Below are positions 1-9,043 of a DNA stretch of 64,000 nt, piece after piece; position 1 is the first letter of the stretch; each line of letters opens with the position of its first letter. The stretch lies in the NCBI RefSeq assembly GCF_023243075.1, contig NZ_JALKFZ020000003.1:124001-188000 (forward strand), in the 5' to 3' direction. The notes beneath the pieces are model-generated. The model did not search any database. It saw only the letters and a program-made list of their open reading frames with translations, and had not been told where the DNA came from. Origin of the DNA: Frankia sp. AiPa1 (lineage in GTDB: Bacteria > Actinomycetota > Actinomycetes > Frankiales > Frankiaceae). The position numbers and the translations under genes are program-made.

Positions 1-162
1 GCTGAAGTGAGACTGGAAAGTAGTGGGCGATCTCACTATCGCCAGATATGCTGGCGGGCACCCTGCCGCATTTCTGCGCGGGGCGGCGACATCGATGATC
101 GCCAAATCCGGCGTACGGGGCCGGAGGCTCGCAGGCCCCGCTGTGCGGGTAGTGTGGGATAC

Positions 163-792
163 ATGTCACAACGGCGGCAGCGTCTCACGACAAGGTCGAC
201 GCGCCGCGATGCCCATCGCAACCGGGAGGCCATTCTCCGCATCGCTGACGAGGCCTTCGCGGATGGTTCCGACCTCGTGCCGTTGGACGAGATCGCACGC
301 CGTGCGGGACTCGGCCGAGCAACTGTCTACCGTCATTTTCCTGATCGTTATGCACTTGCCGCCGCAGTGGCGACGGAGTACATGGACGCACTGTACGACG
401 CGGTCGACGCCACGATGGACGGGCGTCGTGACTTCCGCGGAGTGCTTCGATGGGTGTTGGCCACGCAGGTGTCGATGCGTCCGCTGGTCACCCTCATGGC
501 GGAGTTACCGGTCGCCGAGCAGCGTCAGTACACCACCTACCTCATCGCCATCCTGACGCCTGCCTTTGACCGGGCGCAGGCCGATGGCCTGATCCGTCCC
601 GACGTCAGACCAGCCGATCTCGCGTGGATCATGAAGATGCTGATCACCGCGACGGACGTCGATGCGCTCACCGGCGCCACGGCCGGGGTGGCAGGCGGCG
701 ACCCGCATGAGGCGATCGATCGAATCATCGACGTCATCCTCGACGGCCTCTTCTCCCCGCCGCAAGCTCGTACCAGCGGGACCACGAGATGA
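163..792 (+). CDS. TetR/AcrR family transcriptional regulator
   Basis: This 209-residue protein is a DNA-binding repressor of the TetR type. The N-terminal helix-turn-helix spans roughly residues 20-65 (AILRIADEAFA, then LDEIARRAGLGRATVYRHF), and the rest is an all-helical ligand-binding domain. The frame is open upstream to position 7, but ATG 163 is preferred because the family HTH begins about 20 residues later. It has no Shine-Dalgarno. A TAGTGT -10-like hexamer sits at 150-155, eight bases before the ATG, so the mRNA may be leaderless. No obvious target gene lies beside it: the next gene is a lectin 390 bases away. The ligand is unknown. Confidence 0.85.
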   Translation: MSQRRQRLTTRSTRRDAHRNREAILRIADEAFADGSDLVPLDEIARRAGLGRATVYRHFPDRYALAAAVATEYMDALYDAVDATMDGRRDFRGVLRWVLATQVSMRPLVTLMAELPVAEQRQYTTYLIAILTPAFDRAQADGLIRPDVRPADLAWIMKMLITATDVDALTGATAGVAGGDPHEAIDRIIDVILDGLFSPPQARTSGTTR

Positions 793-1180
793 GGCGCCGT
801 GGCAGAACGTCCCTGCGCCGAGCCCGAAGGTGTACATCCGGCGAACCTCTGGTGGCTGTCGGCAGATCACTCTGGAACCAGAACCTGTATTCCGCGTGAT
901 GCCATGACCGTGGCAGGTTGGTTCGACCGGCGGGGAAGAACTGCCGATCTGGTCGCACGAGGACTTTGACCTGCGATGATGCGCCTCGCATAACCGCGGC
1001 GAACATCGTTGGTGGCCGCGAAGGCCGAGACGACGGGCGCCTGGCGTGGGCTGGTGTCCCGTGCCGAACTCACGGTTGTACCCGGCCGCGCGCCATTATT
1101 CTGCTGCCTTGTGCAGGTAGCGCCTGGCCTCGGGCGCGGCGGGGGCTCACCTGGGCGACCGTGTGGAGGAGCTGGGCGTC
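793..1180. other. intergenic region with one candidate promoter
   Basis: No convincing gene is seen here. Short open frames exist on both strands, but they resemble no family and overlap each other. The only signal picked out is the promoter-like pair at 966-994. Confidence 0.5.
966..994 (+). promoter_or_regulatory. candidate promoter of the lectin gene
   Basis: TTGACC at 966-971 and CATAAC at 989-994 are separated by 17 bases, the usual spacing for a vegetative promoter. It lies about 190 bases upstream of the lectin start. This is a sequence match only. Confidence 0.3.
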
Positions 1181-2095
1181 ATGAGCGAGCGGTACGGCGA
1201 GAGGCATGTGGCACCACGGGCTCGGCCGGACTCCTCGGGCGGCCGAACCGCCGCGGAAATGCGCGGTGGATATCTCCGCCGGCCCATTGTCCGAGGACTT
1301 GTTGCCGCGGGATATCTGGCGCTTGTCGGCGTGGTGTTCCTGGTCGCCGCGAAGGCCGCTGGCAACGCGTCGCGCCCCCCTACCGCCCAGGGCTCCGGAT
1401 CTGCCCCGGAAGCCGGCGGCCCCGCCGCCCCCGATCGGACCCGTACCCCGGTCGACGCGGACGGGGCGCTCCCATCCGTCACGCTGACGCCGACCGCCAC
1501 CGCTTCGATCGCCCATTCCCCCACCCCCACCCCCACACGGACCCCGGCCACACCCGCACCGGCCGGCACCGCGCCGCTGGCCCGCGGCACCGCGCGCCCG
1601 GCGACACCGACCCACCACGCGCCTGCGGCGGCTCCCGTGCCCATGGCGCCGCAGCCCGCGGCAGCCCCCGCGCCAGCCCCCGCCCCAGCGCCAGCCCCCG
1701 CCCCCGCGGCGCCGCAGCCGCAGGCAGGCGCCGGTCAGGTCACATTCGTGGATCTGGCGACCGGCTACTGCCTCGACAGCAATGCGGCTGGCTCGGCCTA
1801 CACGATGAGTTGTAACGGCGGGAACTACCAGAAGTGGAACCCCTTCGGCTATGGCACCGTCACTTTGGTCGATGTGGCGACGGGGCTGTGCCTTGGCGGC
1901 GGTGCCAACGGTGCCGTCGCCACCTGGGCGTGCGGCGGAGTCTCGCTCCAGCAGTGGAAGGTGGGCGCATCGGTGCACGATGCCGTGACCCTGGTGAATG
2001 CGGTAACCGGCCAGTGCCTGGACAGCAACGGGGGTGGTTCCCTCTACACCATGGCCTGCAACAATGGCTCCTACCAGCGCTGGTTGTGGTCATAA
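1181..2095 (+). CDS. membrane-anchored ricin-type beta-trefoil lectin protein
   Basis: The 304-residue protein has a basic cytoplasmic N-terminus, one membrane segment at about residues 37-58 (GLVAAGYLALVGVVFLVAA), a long Pro/Ala/Thr linker with PTPTPTRTP and AP repeats, and a C-terminal ricin B-type lectin domain. Three lectin subrepeats each end in a Q-x-W motif (YQKW, LQQW, YQRW), and paired cysteines flank the GYCLDS, GLCLGG and GQCLDS motifs. The layout suggests a type II anchored carbohydrate-binding protein exposed outside the cell. ATG 1181 is preferred over the upstream GTG because GGAGGA at 1165-1170 is at the right distance. The sugar ligand is unknown; no catalytic domain is fused. 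Confidence 0.85.
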   Translation: MSERYGERHVAPRARPDSSGGRTAAEMRGGYLRRPIVRGLVAAGYLALVGVVFLVAAKAAGNASRPPTAQGSGSAPEAGGPAAPDRTRTPVDADGALPSVTLTPTATASIAHSPTPTPTRTPATPAPAGTAPLARGTARPATPTHHAPAAAPVPMAPQPAAAPAPAPAPAPAPAPAAPQPQAGAGQVTFVDLATGYCLDSNAAGSAYTMSCNGGNYQKWNPFGYGTVTLVDVATGLCLGGGANGAVATWACGGVSLQQWKVGASVHDAVTLVNAVTGQCLDSNGGGSLYTMACNNGSYQRWLWS

Positions 2096-2177
2096 CGCGG
2101 TGGACCTCTTCGGCCCGCCGTAAGTGCTATTGTGCGCAGCGTGTCGGGTTGCCCGAAAAGGTGGGAGGTCGAAGGGA

Positions 2178-2471
2178 ATGCATGTGAACGGCGAGGCTAC
2201 CTGGCTGGTCTGTAAGGTCGGCTGCATTGAGTGCGGCGTGATAGAAAATCCGGCGCTTGCGCTCATCGGCATATTCGGGGATGAGGAGCAGGCCATGGCG
2301 ACCGCCCGGGGCGAGGCGCAGACAATCGCGCGGCGCTGGGGAATGACCAACCCCGACGAGCCCTATGCCGTGCGGGCGACCGAGATGCCTGGCTCCCGGC
2401 TGGGGGCCGGCTGGATGTGGACGCCCGCGGACCATGAACAGGTCTTTGCGGTCCGGATCCCCTCCGGCTGA
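2178..2471 (+). CDS. small cysteine-containing protein of unknown function
   Basis: The 97-residue protein starts MHVNGEATWLVC, and GGAGG at 2164-2168 precedes ATG 2178 by nine bases. It has three cysteines close together (CKVGCIEC, residues 12-19), then an amphipathic stretch (DEEQAMATARGEAQTIARRWG), and ends TPADHEQVFAVRIPSG. The cysteine cluster could bind a metal or form disulphides, but no family was recognised. It is convergent with the CobW-like gene. Codon use looks normal for the region, so it is probably a real gene. Confidence 0.65.
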   Translation: MHVNGEATWLVCKVGCIECGVIENPALALIGIFGDEEQAMATARGEAQTIARRWGMTNPDEPYAVRATEMPGSRLGAGWMWTPADHEQVFAVRIPSG

Positions 2472-2599
2472 GCTCGGGCTGGCTGAGCCTGGGGCCGCCT
2501 GCTCGGGCTCACCCGGTGCCGGGATCGCTCTGAGTCCTGGTCGCTGCGGTCCGCGGTCGGCCTGCCTGTATACCTCGGGCTCAGGGCGACGTCACCGGG

Positions 2600-3712
2600 T
2601 CAATGGCCCAGGCGTCGGTACCGCGCGAGCCGGCGGGCGCCCTCGGCGTCCGGGCGATCGACGAGGGGCTCGAGTACTGCCGCGAGACGGGCGCGGACGG
2701 CGTCCTGGTCGAGATCCGTGCCGATGGCGACCAGGCCGCGGGTACCGGCGCCGGTGGGTCTGGCCGCGATGTGGATCTGCCGTCCCACCAGGTTGACCAC
2801 GTGGTCACGCTGGCTGTGGCCCGTGCTCACGGTGACGGTGCCCTTGAGGCGGTAGACGTTCGTCGGCGGGCTCTCCAACAGGTCGACCAGCCGGCCGGGG
2901 TCGACCGGACCGGACGCCGTCACGGTCACAGCGCTGACCTGGGGATGCCGCCCATGCACGTCGGCGCGGTCGTCGTGGTCATGGTCATCGTGGTCATGGT
3001 CGTTGTGGTCATGGCCGAGGCCAGCCCGGTCGAACGCTGAGCCGCTGGCGAGATCCTCCCTGGCCAGGGCTGCGAGCGGGAGCTCGTCGACAGGGTCGTA
3101 CGGATGTGCCACATCGAAGACGAGGGCCGGGTCGAGCCGGCCCTGGCTCGTGGTGACGACCTGGACGTGGGGATTGCTCGCTCGGATCCGGGCGGTGATC
3201 CGCGCGATGGTCGCGACCCGCTGCGCCGGCGGGATCCGGTCGGTTTTGTTGATCAGGACAAGTGAGGCGGACACGAACCGGGCCGGTGCCAGCCCACCCC
3301 GGTCCACCGTGTCGAAGTAGGCCGCCGCGTCGACGACGTCGATGAGGCCGCCGGGGCGTACTCGCTTCACGGCGCTGAAGCGGATGAGCCGGGCCAGGTT
3401 CGGCGGGTCGGCCACGCCGCTGGCCTCCACGATCACCGCGTCGAGTCGAAGCCGCGGCCGGGAGAGCTTCTCCAACGCCTCGTCCAGGCCGTCGGTGTCC
3501 GGTAGGCAGCAGACGCAGCCGCCCGCGATCGAGGCTGGCTCGTCGATCTGTCCGGTGACCAGCGCGGCGTCGACGTTGATCGCGCCGAAGTCGTTGACCA
3601 CCACCCCGAGCCGTGCCCCGGGCGCGGCCAGCAGATGGTTGAGCACAGTCGTCTTACCCGCTCCCAGGTATCCGGTCAGCGCGATCACCGGCACCCGTGC
3701 GCCTGTTCCCAT
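2600..3712 (-). CDS. CobW/COG0523-family metallochaperone GTPase
   Basis: This 370-residue G3E-family GTPase carries Walker A GYLGAGKTT (residues 14-22), the family GCxCC metal motif (GCVCC, residues 65-69), an EASGVADP switch and the guanine-specificity motif NKTD. A histidine/aspartate-rich linker (HDHNDHDHDDHDHDD) separates it from a CobW C-terminal domain. COG0523 proteins deliver zinc, cobalt or other metals; the His-rich linker favours zinc or nickel handling (inference). The frame is open to 3847, but the start is set at 3712 because AAGGAGG lies just upstream of that ATG. No Zur box or metal-dependent partner was recognised nearby, so the client is unknown. Confidence 0.9.
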   Translation of the reverse strand: MGTGARVPVIALTGYLGAGKTTVLNHLLAAPGARLGVVVNDFGAINVDAALVTGQIDEPASIAGGCVCCLPDTDGLDEALEKLSRPRLRLDAVIVEASGVADPPNLARLIRFSAVKRVRPGGLIDVVDAAAYFDTVDRGGLAPARFVSASLVLINKTDRIPPAQRVATIARITARIRASNPHVQVVTTSQGRLDPALVFDVAHPYDPVDELPLAALAREDLASGSAFDRAGLGHDHNDHDHDDHDHDDRADVHGRHPQVSAVTVTASGPVDPGRLVDLLESPPTNVYRLKGTVTVSTGHSQRDHVVNLVGRQIHIAARPTGAGTRGLVAIGTDLDQDAVRARLAAVLEPLVDRPDAEGARRLARYRRLGH

Positions 3713-4078
3713 GCCCACCTGCCTCCTTCCGCGGCCATGATCCCGTGACGGTGACCCGCCGGCGCGTCGACTTTCTCGTACCGCCGACGATCCTACGATC
3801 TGCGGATTCGGACGGAATATGCGGTGGCGACGGAGGGAACGACGCATAATCTGTGCATCGGAGATGCCACTTTTCTGGCGATCCCGACCTCACGGGCGTC
3901 CATGCATTCCGGGATGGGGCGAGCAGCCCGTCCCGACGGGACGATCGTCCTTCGAATGGGCACCTTATGGAAGGAAGACCGGTCGCGGACGGATCGAGAT
4001 ACTGACGTAGTCCGAACAGACCGCCCTGGCGGCGGGTTGACCGGAGTGTGCCTGCCGGACGGCGAGGGGAGCGAATAC

Positions 4079-5101
4079 ATGGTCACGGACACGACGGTCC
4101 TGTCCAGCGATCTGGCCCGGGTGGCGGTGGAGGCGGCGGTCCTTGCTCCGTCAATCCACAATTCCCAGCCGTGGCGCTGGCGCTTGCGTGACGACGTCCT
4201 GGAGCTGTCGGCGGACCTCGCCCGGGCCGCGCCGGTGGCCGACCCGGACCATCGGCAGCTGGTGATGAGCTGCGGCGCCGCGCTGTTCAACGCCTGGCTG
4301 GCCCTGCGCGCCGCCGGAGTCGCGGTGGGTGTCGACGAACTGCCGGACGGTCCGGACATCGCGGCCGGCCGGCTGGCCGCGATGCGGGTCGTGGGTTCCT
4401 GCCCGCCGGCGTCGGGGGATGTGGCGCTGGCCGTCGCGATGCGTCATCGGCACACCGACCGGCGGCCCTTCGACCCGGCCGAGCCGCCGGTCGAGCTGAT
4501 CCATGGGCTGCGCCGGGCGACCGAGGCGGAGGGCTGCTGGCTGGTGTCGTTGACCCGGCCGGACGCGCGGGTGGAGCTGTCAGTGGTGCTTGCCCACGCC
4601 GACTGGATCGAGACGCACGACCCGGCCTATCGGGCGGAGCTGCTCCACTGGAGCCGCGATGACCCGGAGGCGACCGACGGGATTCCCCGTGGCGCCGTGA
4701 TCGGTAGCGATACGCCGCGTCAGTCGGAATTCCCCCTGCGTGACTTCGACGTGGTCGGTGAGGCCGGCCAGCGGCTGCGGGAGCCCCGGGTCGAGCGGCC
4801 CGGCGTCCTCATCCTCGGCACGGACGGGGATGGTCCGGCGGCCTGGTTGCACGCCGGGCGGGCGCTCGGCCGGCTGCTGGTCATGGCGACCGCGGCGGGT
4901 GTGGCCGCGTCGCCGCTCGGCCAGGCAATCGATCTGGAGGCCACCCGCACTCTCGTACGTGAGGCCACCGGCGGGTTCGGGATGCCCCAGATGATCTTGC
5001 GCGTGGGTTACCCGGACCTGGCCGCCACGCCCCTGCCGCCGACCCGGCGTCGTCAGATCACCGAGGTCCTCGACCTCGCCGACGGTAGCTCCGCGGACTG
5101 A
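4079..5101 (+). CDS. Acg-like NAD(P)H nitroreductase family protein
   Basis: The 340-residue protein resembles the Acg/nitroreductase family of actinobacteria. Near the N-terminus is VEAAVLAPSIHNSQPWRWRL, the FMN-binding segment typical of the family. Mid-protein it has RHRHTDRRPFDP, and the C-terminus has PLGQAIDLEATR followed by GMPQMILRVGYP. Mycobacterial Acg is a dormancy-regulon protein thought to sequester or use FMN. The frame is open to 3824; ATG 4079 is chosen because GAGGGGA precedes it and the conserved fold starts about 12 residues later. It converges on the phosphoketolase gene, with a strong hairpin between them. Confidence 0.85.
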   Translation: MVTDTTVLSSDLARVAVEAAVLAPSIHNSQPWRWRLRDDVLELSADLARAAPVADPDHRQLVMSCGAALFNAWLALRAAGVAVGVDELPDGPDIAAGRLAAMRVVGSCPPASGDVALAVAMRHRHTDRRPFDPAEPPVELIHGLRRATEAEGCWLVSLTRPDARVELSVVLAHADWIETHDPAYRAELLHWSRDDPEATDGIPRGAVIGSDTPRQSEFPLRDFDVVGEAGQRLREPRVERPGVLILGTDGDGPAAWLHAGRALGRLLVMATAAGVAASPLGQAIDLEATRTLVREATGGFGMPQMILRVGYPDLAATPLPPTRRRQITEVLDLADGSSAD

Positions 5102-5102
5102 G

Positions 5103-5142
5103 CTGATCCCGTGGGCCACGGGATCAGCCCCGTGGCCCACGG
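5103..5142. terminator. bidirectional terminator between nitroreductase and phosphoketolase
   Basis: Two adjacent palindromes fill the space between convergent genes. The first is 25 bp with 12-bp perfect arms (ctgatcccgtgg, 5103-5114, and its complement at 5116-5127). The second is 13 bp (ccgtgg-c-ccacgg, 5130-5142). There is no T-run, as is common in high-GC actinobacteria. Confidence 0.7.
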
Positions 5143-5171
5143 CTACGCGTCGGAAGCCCGGCGGCGCGCCG

Positions 5172-7592
5172 TCAGTCGGTCTGGTCGCCGCCCCAGACCC
5201 AGTCGCGGATCTCGGGGAGATCCTCGAAGTGTTCGCGGACGTGGGCGTGGTGCCGCTCGAGCTGGGCTTCGCAGTAGGTGACGAGCCGGTCGGTGCCTGG
5301 GTGCGTCGTGCGGGCGAACTCCACGGCAAGGCGGGCCAGGTGGTACCGACTGACGTTGTTGCGCACGAGCATGTCGAACGGCGTCGTCGTCGTGCCCTGC
5401 TCCATGAAGCCGCGCACGTGGAAGCGCTGCGGATCTGTCCGCCCGTGCAGCAACTGGTGGACGGCGCGGCTGTAACCGTGGAAGCCGACGACCACGTCGG
5501 TCTCGTTGGTGAACAGCGCACGGAACATCGGGCTGGAGAAGCCGTGCGGATACTGGTCCGGCCGCAGCAGCGCCATCAGGTCGATGATGTTCACCACCCG
5601 GACGGTAAGGCTCGGCACGAACCGGCGCAGCAGCTCGGCGGCGGCGAGGATCTCCATGGTGGGCACGTCGCCGATGCCGGCCAGCACGATGTCGGGATCG
5701 CGCCCGTTGCGGGTCTCGGTGCCGGCCCAGTCCCAGACCGAGCCACCGCGGGCCGCATGCTCGGCGGCCTCGTCCGTGGTCAGGTACTGCAGGTGCGGCT
5801 GCTTGTCGGCGACGAGCAGGTTGACGTGGCCGCGGCTGCGCAGACAGTGGTCGGCCACGGACAGCAGGCTGTTGGCGTCCGGCGGCAGCCAGACCCGCAC
5901 CACCTCGCCGGACAGCGACACCGCGGTGTCGATGAGACCAGGGCCCTGGTGGGAGAAGCCGTTGTGGTCGTTGCGCCAGCAGGTGCTGGTCAGCAGCACG
6001 TTGAGGCTGGGGACGGGCGCCCGCCAGGCCAGCCGGGCACCCTCCTGGAGCCATTTCGCGTGCTGGATCAGCATGGACGCCGACACCATCGCGAACGCCT
6101 CGTAGGTCGCGAACAGCCCGTGGCGGCCGGTCAGGGTGTAGGCTTCCAACCATCCTTCGCACAGGTGTTCGGACAGCACCTCCATTGCCCGGCCCTCCGG
6201 CGAGACGCGGTCGTCGCGTGGGTCGATCGGCGCGACCATGCAGCGGTCGGTCACCTCGAGGATCGCGCCGAGCCGGTTGCTGGTCAGCTCGTCCGGGCTG
6301 AAGACCCGAAAGGTGGTGGGGTTGTCGCGGTAGATGTCACGGAGCAGTTCGCCGAGCGGGCGGGTCGTCTCGTACGGGTCGGCGCCGCGGCGGGCCGGGT
6401 CGATCGGCAGCGCGTAGGCCCGCCAGTCCGGCAGTGTCAGCGGGACGGTGCGCAGGCCGCCGTTGGCGTAGGTCGTCGCGCCCAGCCGCAGCCGCCCGCG
6501 CGGTGCGAGAGCCGCGAGGTCGGGAACGAGTCGCCCGGCGTCATCGAACAGTTCCTCGGGTCGATACGAGCGCAGCCAGGCGTCCAGCTGGGCCAGATGG
6601 GCCGGATTGTCGCGCACGCCGGCGAGGGGAACCTGGTGGGCGCGGAACGTGCCCTCGACGAGCACACCGTCGACCTCGTGCGGGCCGGTCCAGCCCTTCG
6701 GGGTGCGCAGCACGATCGCTGGCCAGCGCGGGGTCTCGCGGATCGTCGCGCCGGGGGCGCGGGCCTCGGCCTGGATCCGCCGGATCATCTGATGTGCGGT
6801 GGCGAGCGCGTCGGCGAAGTACCGGTGGACGGCGGGCACGTCGTCGCCTTCGACCCACAGCACCTGGTAGCCGTGCCCGGTGAGCAGGGTGCTCACCTGT
6901 TCCCGGCTGCGCCGACCGAGCACGGTTGGATTTGCGATCTTGTACTGATTGAGGTTGAGGATCGGCAGGACCGCCCCGTCGCGGGCCGGGTTGAGGAAGG
7001 AGACGCCCTTCCAGCTGCCCTCCAGCGGGCCCGTCTCGGCCTCGCCGTCGCCGACGACGGCGGCGACCAGCAGGTCCGGATGGTCGAAGGCCGCCCCGAA
7101 AGCGTGCGCGAGCGCGTAGCCGAGCTCGCCTCCCTCGTGGATCGACCCCGGGGTCGGTACCGAGACGTGGCTTGGGATTCCCCCCGGGGTGGAGAACTGG
7201 CGGACCAACCGGACCAACCCCGCCTCGTCCGCCGACACCTGCGGGTAGATCTCCGAGTAGGTGCCCTCGAGGTAGGTGTTGGCCACGAGCGCCGGCCCGC
7301 CGTGCCCGGGGCCGGCGACGTAGAGAGCCTCCTGGCCGGTCAGGGAGACCAACCGGTTCAGGTGGGCGTAGATGAGGTTCAGCGCCGGCGAGGTCCCCCA
7401 GTGGCCGAGCAGGCGGGGCTTGATGTGCTCGGGGATCAGCGGCTCGCGCAGCAGCGGATTCGCCAGGAGGTAGATCTGGGCGACCGTCAGATAGTTCGCC
7501 GCGTTCCAGTAGGCGACCAGCCGGTCGAGGTCCGGTCCGGTCAGCTCCGGCAGCGCGCCGTCCCGGCCGACGGCGTCGAGAGTCGTCGTCAT
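5172..7592 (-). CDS. xfp: xylulose-5-phosphate/fructose-6-phosphate phosphoketolase
   Basis: This thiamine-diphosphate enzyme splits xylulose 5-phosphate or fructose 6-phosphate with phosphate, giving acetyl phosphate plus glyceraldehyde 3-phosphate or erythrose 4-phosphate. At 806 residues it is full length. Family motifs are present in order: AGPGHGGPALVAN, SIHEGGELGYAL, the ThDP signature GDGEAETGPLEGSWK with NLNQYKIANPTVL, and QEGARLAWRAPVPSLNVLLTS in the second half. It starts at ATG 7592 with only a weak ribosome site (CGGGAT). No acetate kinase or phosphotransacetylase gene lies adjacent. It probably feeds acetyl phosphate to acetyl-CoA from the pentose phosphate pool. Confidence 0.95.
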   Translation of the reverse strand: MTTTLDAVGRDGALPELTGPDLDRLVAYWNAANYLTVAQIYLLANPLLREPLIPEHIKPRLLGHWGTSPALNLIYAHLNRLVSLTGQEALYVAGPGHGGPALVANTYLEGTYSEIYPQVSADEAGLVRLVRQFSTPGGIPSHVSVPTPGSIHEGGELGYALAHAFGAAFDHPDLLVAAVVGDGEAETGPLEGSWKGVSFLNPARDGAVLPILNLNQYKIANPTVLGRRSREQVSTLLTGHGYQVLWVEGDDVPAVHRYFADALATAHQMIRRIQAEARAPGATIRETPRWPAIVLRTPKGWTGPHEVDGVLVEGTFRAHQVPLAGVRDNPAHLAQLDAWLRSYRPEELFDDAGRLVPDLAALAPRGRLRLGATTYANGGLRTVPLTLPDWRAYALPIDPARRGADPYETTRPLGELLRDIYRDNPTTFRVFSPDELTSNRLGAILEVTDRCMVAPIDPRDDRVSPEGRAMEVLSEHLCEGWLEAYTLTGRHGLFATYEAFAMVSASMLIQHAKWLQEGARLAWRAPVPSLNVLLTSTCWRNDHNGFSHQGPGLIDTAVSLSGEVVRVWLPPDANSLLSVADHCLRSRGHVNLLVADKQPHLQYLTTDEAAEHAARGGSVWDWAGTETRNGRDPDIVLAGIGDVPTMEILAAAELLRRFVPSLTVRVVNIIDLMALLRPDQYPHGFSSPMFRALFTNETDVVVGFHGYSRAVHQLLHGRTDPQRFHVRGFMEQGTTTTPFDMLVRNNVSRYHLARLAVEFARTTHPGTDRLVTYCEAQLERHHAHVREHFEDLPEIRDWVWGGDQTD

Positions 7593-7915
7593 CGTGTTAT
7601 CCCGTCAAGGTCGTCCGTGTCGTCCAGGTTGTCCGTGTCGTCGTGCCGGTCCACCAGCTGTGGCTGACAACCGTCCATGGTGGCCAACTCTGGACCGTCG
7701 CGCTGCGTGGAACGACGGTCAGAAGTCCCACACAGTGCGGACGAACGTCAGGCCCATCGGTGCCGATGAGCCTGGTCGCGCCACCAGACGGCGGCGTGTC
7801 GGAGCGAGGGATGCGGGCCGCTTCGGTAGGCCGCCCGTGCTCGTCCCGGTTCCACGGAACCGGGACGAGCACGTTTGACAAGGACAGACCGGACGGACCT
7901 CCGCCGCAGGCGGCG
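7593..7915. other. intergenic region upstream of phosphoketolase
   Basis: This 323-base stretch holds the leader of the phosphoketolase gene, with imperfect repeats of gtccgtgtcgtc near 7609-7640, and the long hairpin at 7836-7873. No supported gene is seen. Confidence 0.5.
7836..7873 (-). terminator. long perfect hairpin after the DUF574 methyltransferase gene
   Basis: Two 18-bp perfectly complementary arms (7836-7853 and 7856-7873) are separated by only two bases. It lies 43 bases beyond the stop codon of the gene ending at 7916 and is best read as its terminator. On the + strand it is followed by TTT. Confidence 0.65.
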
Positions 7916-8851
7916 CTAGGCCTTGCGCGCGACGGCACCGTAGAAGCTGACCTCGCCGTCGGTGAGGTCGCTCCGGACGTCGGCGTCGGGGCGCCAGCGG
8001 TGCACGGTGCACAGGCCGGGGTCGAGGACCTCCAGCCCGTCGAAGAAGCGCAGGATCTCGTCCCGGGAACGGGTCTGGGCCGGGATGCCGCTGGCCCGGT
8101 AGGAGGCCGCGAGCCGTTCCATGCCGTCGTCGTAGTCGGCGGTGGCGTGCGTGATGGTCAGGTAACTGCCCGTGGGTAGTTCCCGCACCAGCTCGTCGAC
8201 CAGGGCGAACGGGTCGTCGGCATCTGGAAAGAAATGCAGTATCGCCAGAACGGACAGCGCGATCGGCTGGCTGAAGTCGAGGGTGTCTCGCAGCTGCGGG
8301 GCGGCGAGGATGCTCTCGGGGGAATGCAGATCGACGTCGAGGTAGGCGGTCACGCCCTCGGCAGCGCTGGTCAGCAGCGCGCGGGCGTGAGTGAGCACGA
8401 TGGGGTCGTTGTCGGCATAGACGACCCGCGCCCGCGGGTCGACTCCCTGGGCCACCTCGTGCAGGTTCGGGCTGGTGGGGATTCCGGTGCCGATGTCGAG
8501 GAACTGGCGGATTCCGGCCGTGCTCGCCAGATGGCGGATCGAGCGGACCAGGAAGGCGCGATTCTCTCGGGCCGAGGTGCGGGCGTTCGGGAAACTCGCC
8601 AGCGCCCGCTCGGCCGCCTCGCGGTCGGCCCGGAAATGGTCCTTGCCACCGAGGTAGTAGTCATACATCCGGGCTGAGTGCGGCTGATCGGTCTTGAGGT
8701 CAACGGCGCGATGCTCGCCCGACGGCGATGTCCACCACTTCCCGGCTCCCAGCTTCCCGATCTCCGGCACGACGGGGGCTGGCGGGCTGGCCAACGCCGG
8801 GGCGCTCTCGGTGCCTGGGCTCGGGGACTCCGGTGGCTCGCCGTTGATCAT
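7916..8851 (-). CDS. SAM-dependent methyltransferase, DUF574 family
   Basis: The 311-residue protein belongs to the actinobacterial DUF574 (Methyltransf_19) family of putative SAM methyltransferases. The diagnostic segment HSARMYDYYLGGKDHFRADR lies near residue 60. A SAM-binding motif I variant, FLDIGTGIPTSPNLHEVAQ, is near residue 117, and VVYADNDPIVLTHARALL follows as the acidic motif II. Later segments are ALSVLAILHFFPD and GSYLTITHAT. The first 40 residues are a Pro/Ser/Ala-rich tail. The start is supported by GAGGAG eight bases upstream of ATG 8851. Such proteins are numerous in actinobacteria and their substrates are not known. It appears monocistronic. Confidence 0.9.
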   Translation of the reverse strand: MINGEPPESPSPGTESAPALASPPAPVVPEIGKLGAGKWWTSPSGEHRAVDLKTDQPHSARMYDYYLGGKDHFRADREAAERALASFPNARTSARENRAFLVRSIRHLASTAGIRQFLDIGTGIPTSPNLHEVAQGVDPRARVVYADNDPIVLTHARALLTSAAEGVTAYLDVDLHSPESILAAPQLRDTLDFSQPIALSVLAILHFFPDADDPFALVDELVRELPTGSYLTITHATADYDDGMERLAASYRASGIPAQTRSRDEILRFFDGLEVLDPGLCTVHRWRPDADVRSDLTDGEVSFYGAVARKA

Positions 8852-9043
8852 TTTCGGCGCTCCTCTGCTCGCATATCAGGATCCGGGCCCATACCGGGAC
8901 CTTCCGTCTGTCACCCTAGTGGCGTCACCCGTCCGATCGTCACCCACACCGATGAACTGCCCACCGAACCGATGCTCGGGGCGTCCGAGCGGGGAACGTC
9001 GACGCCCCTGACCTCTTGACAGGACGGCAGCGCGGGGAGCCGT
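8852..9043. other. short intergenic region
   Basis: It contains the upstream region of the DUF574 gene. No supported gene or clear promoter was seen. Confidence 0.4.

Noticed and set aside
5229..7667. 812-residue open frame on the + strand
   Set aside because: It is the exact antisense shadow of the phosphoketolase gene, which has clear motifs.
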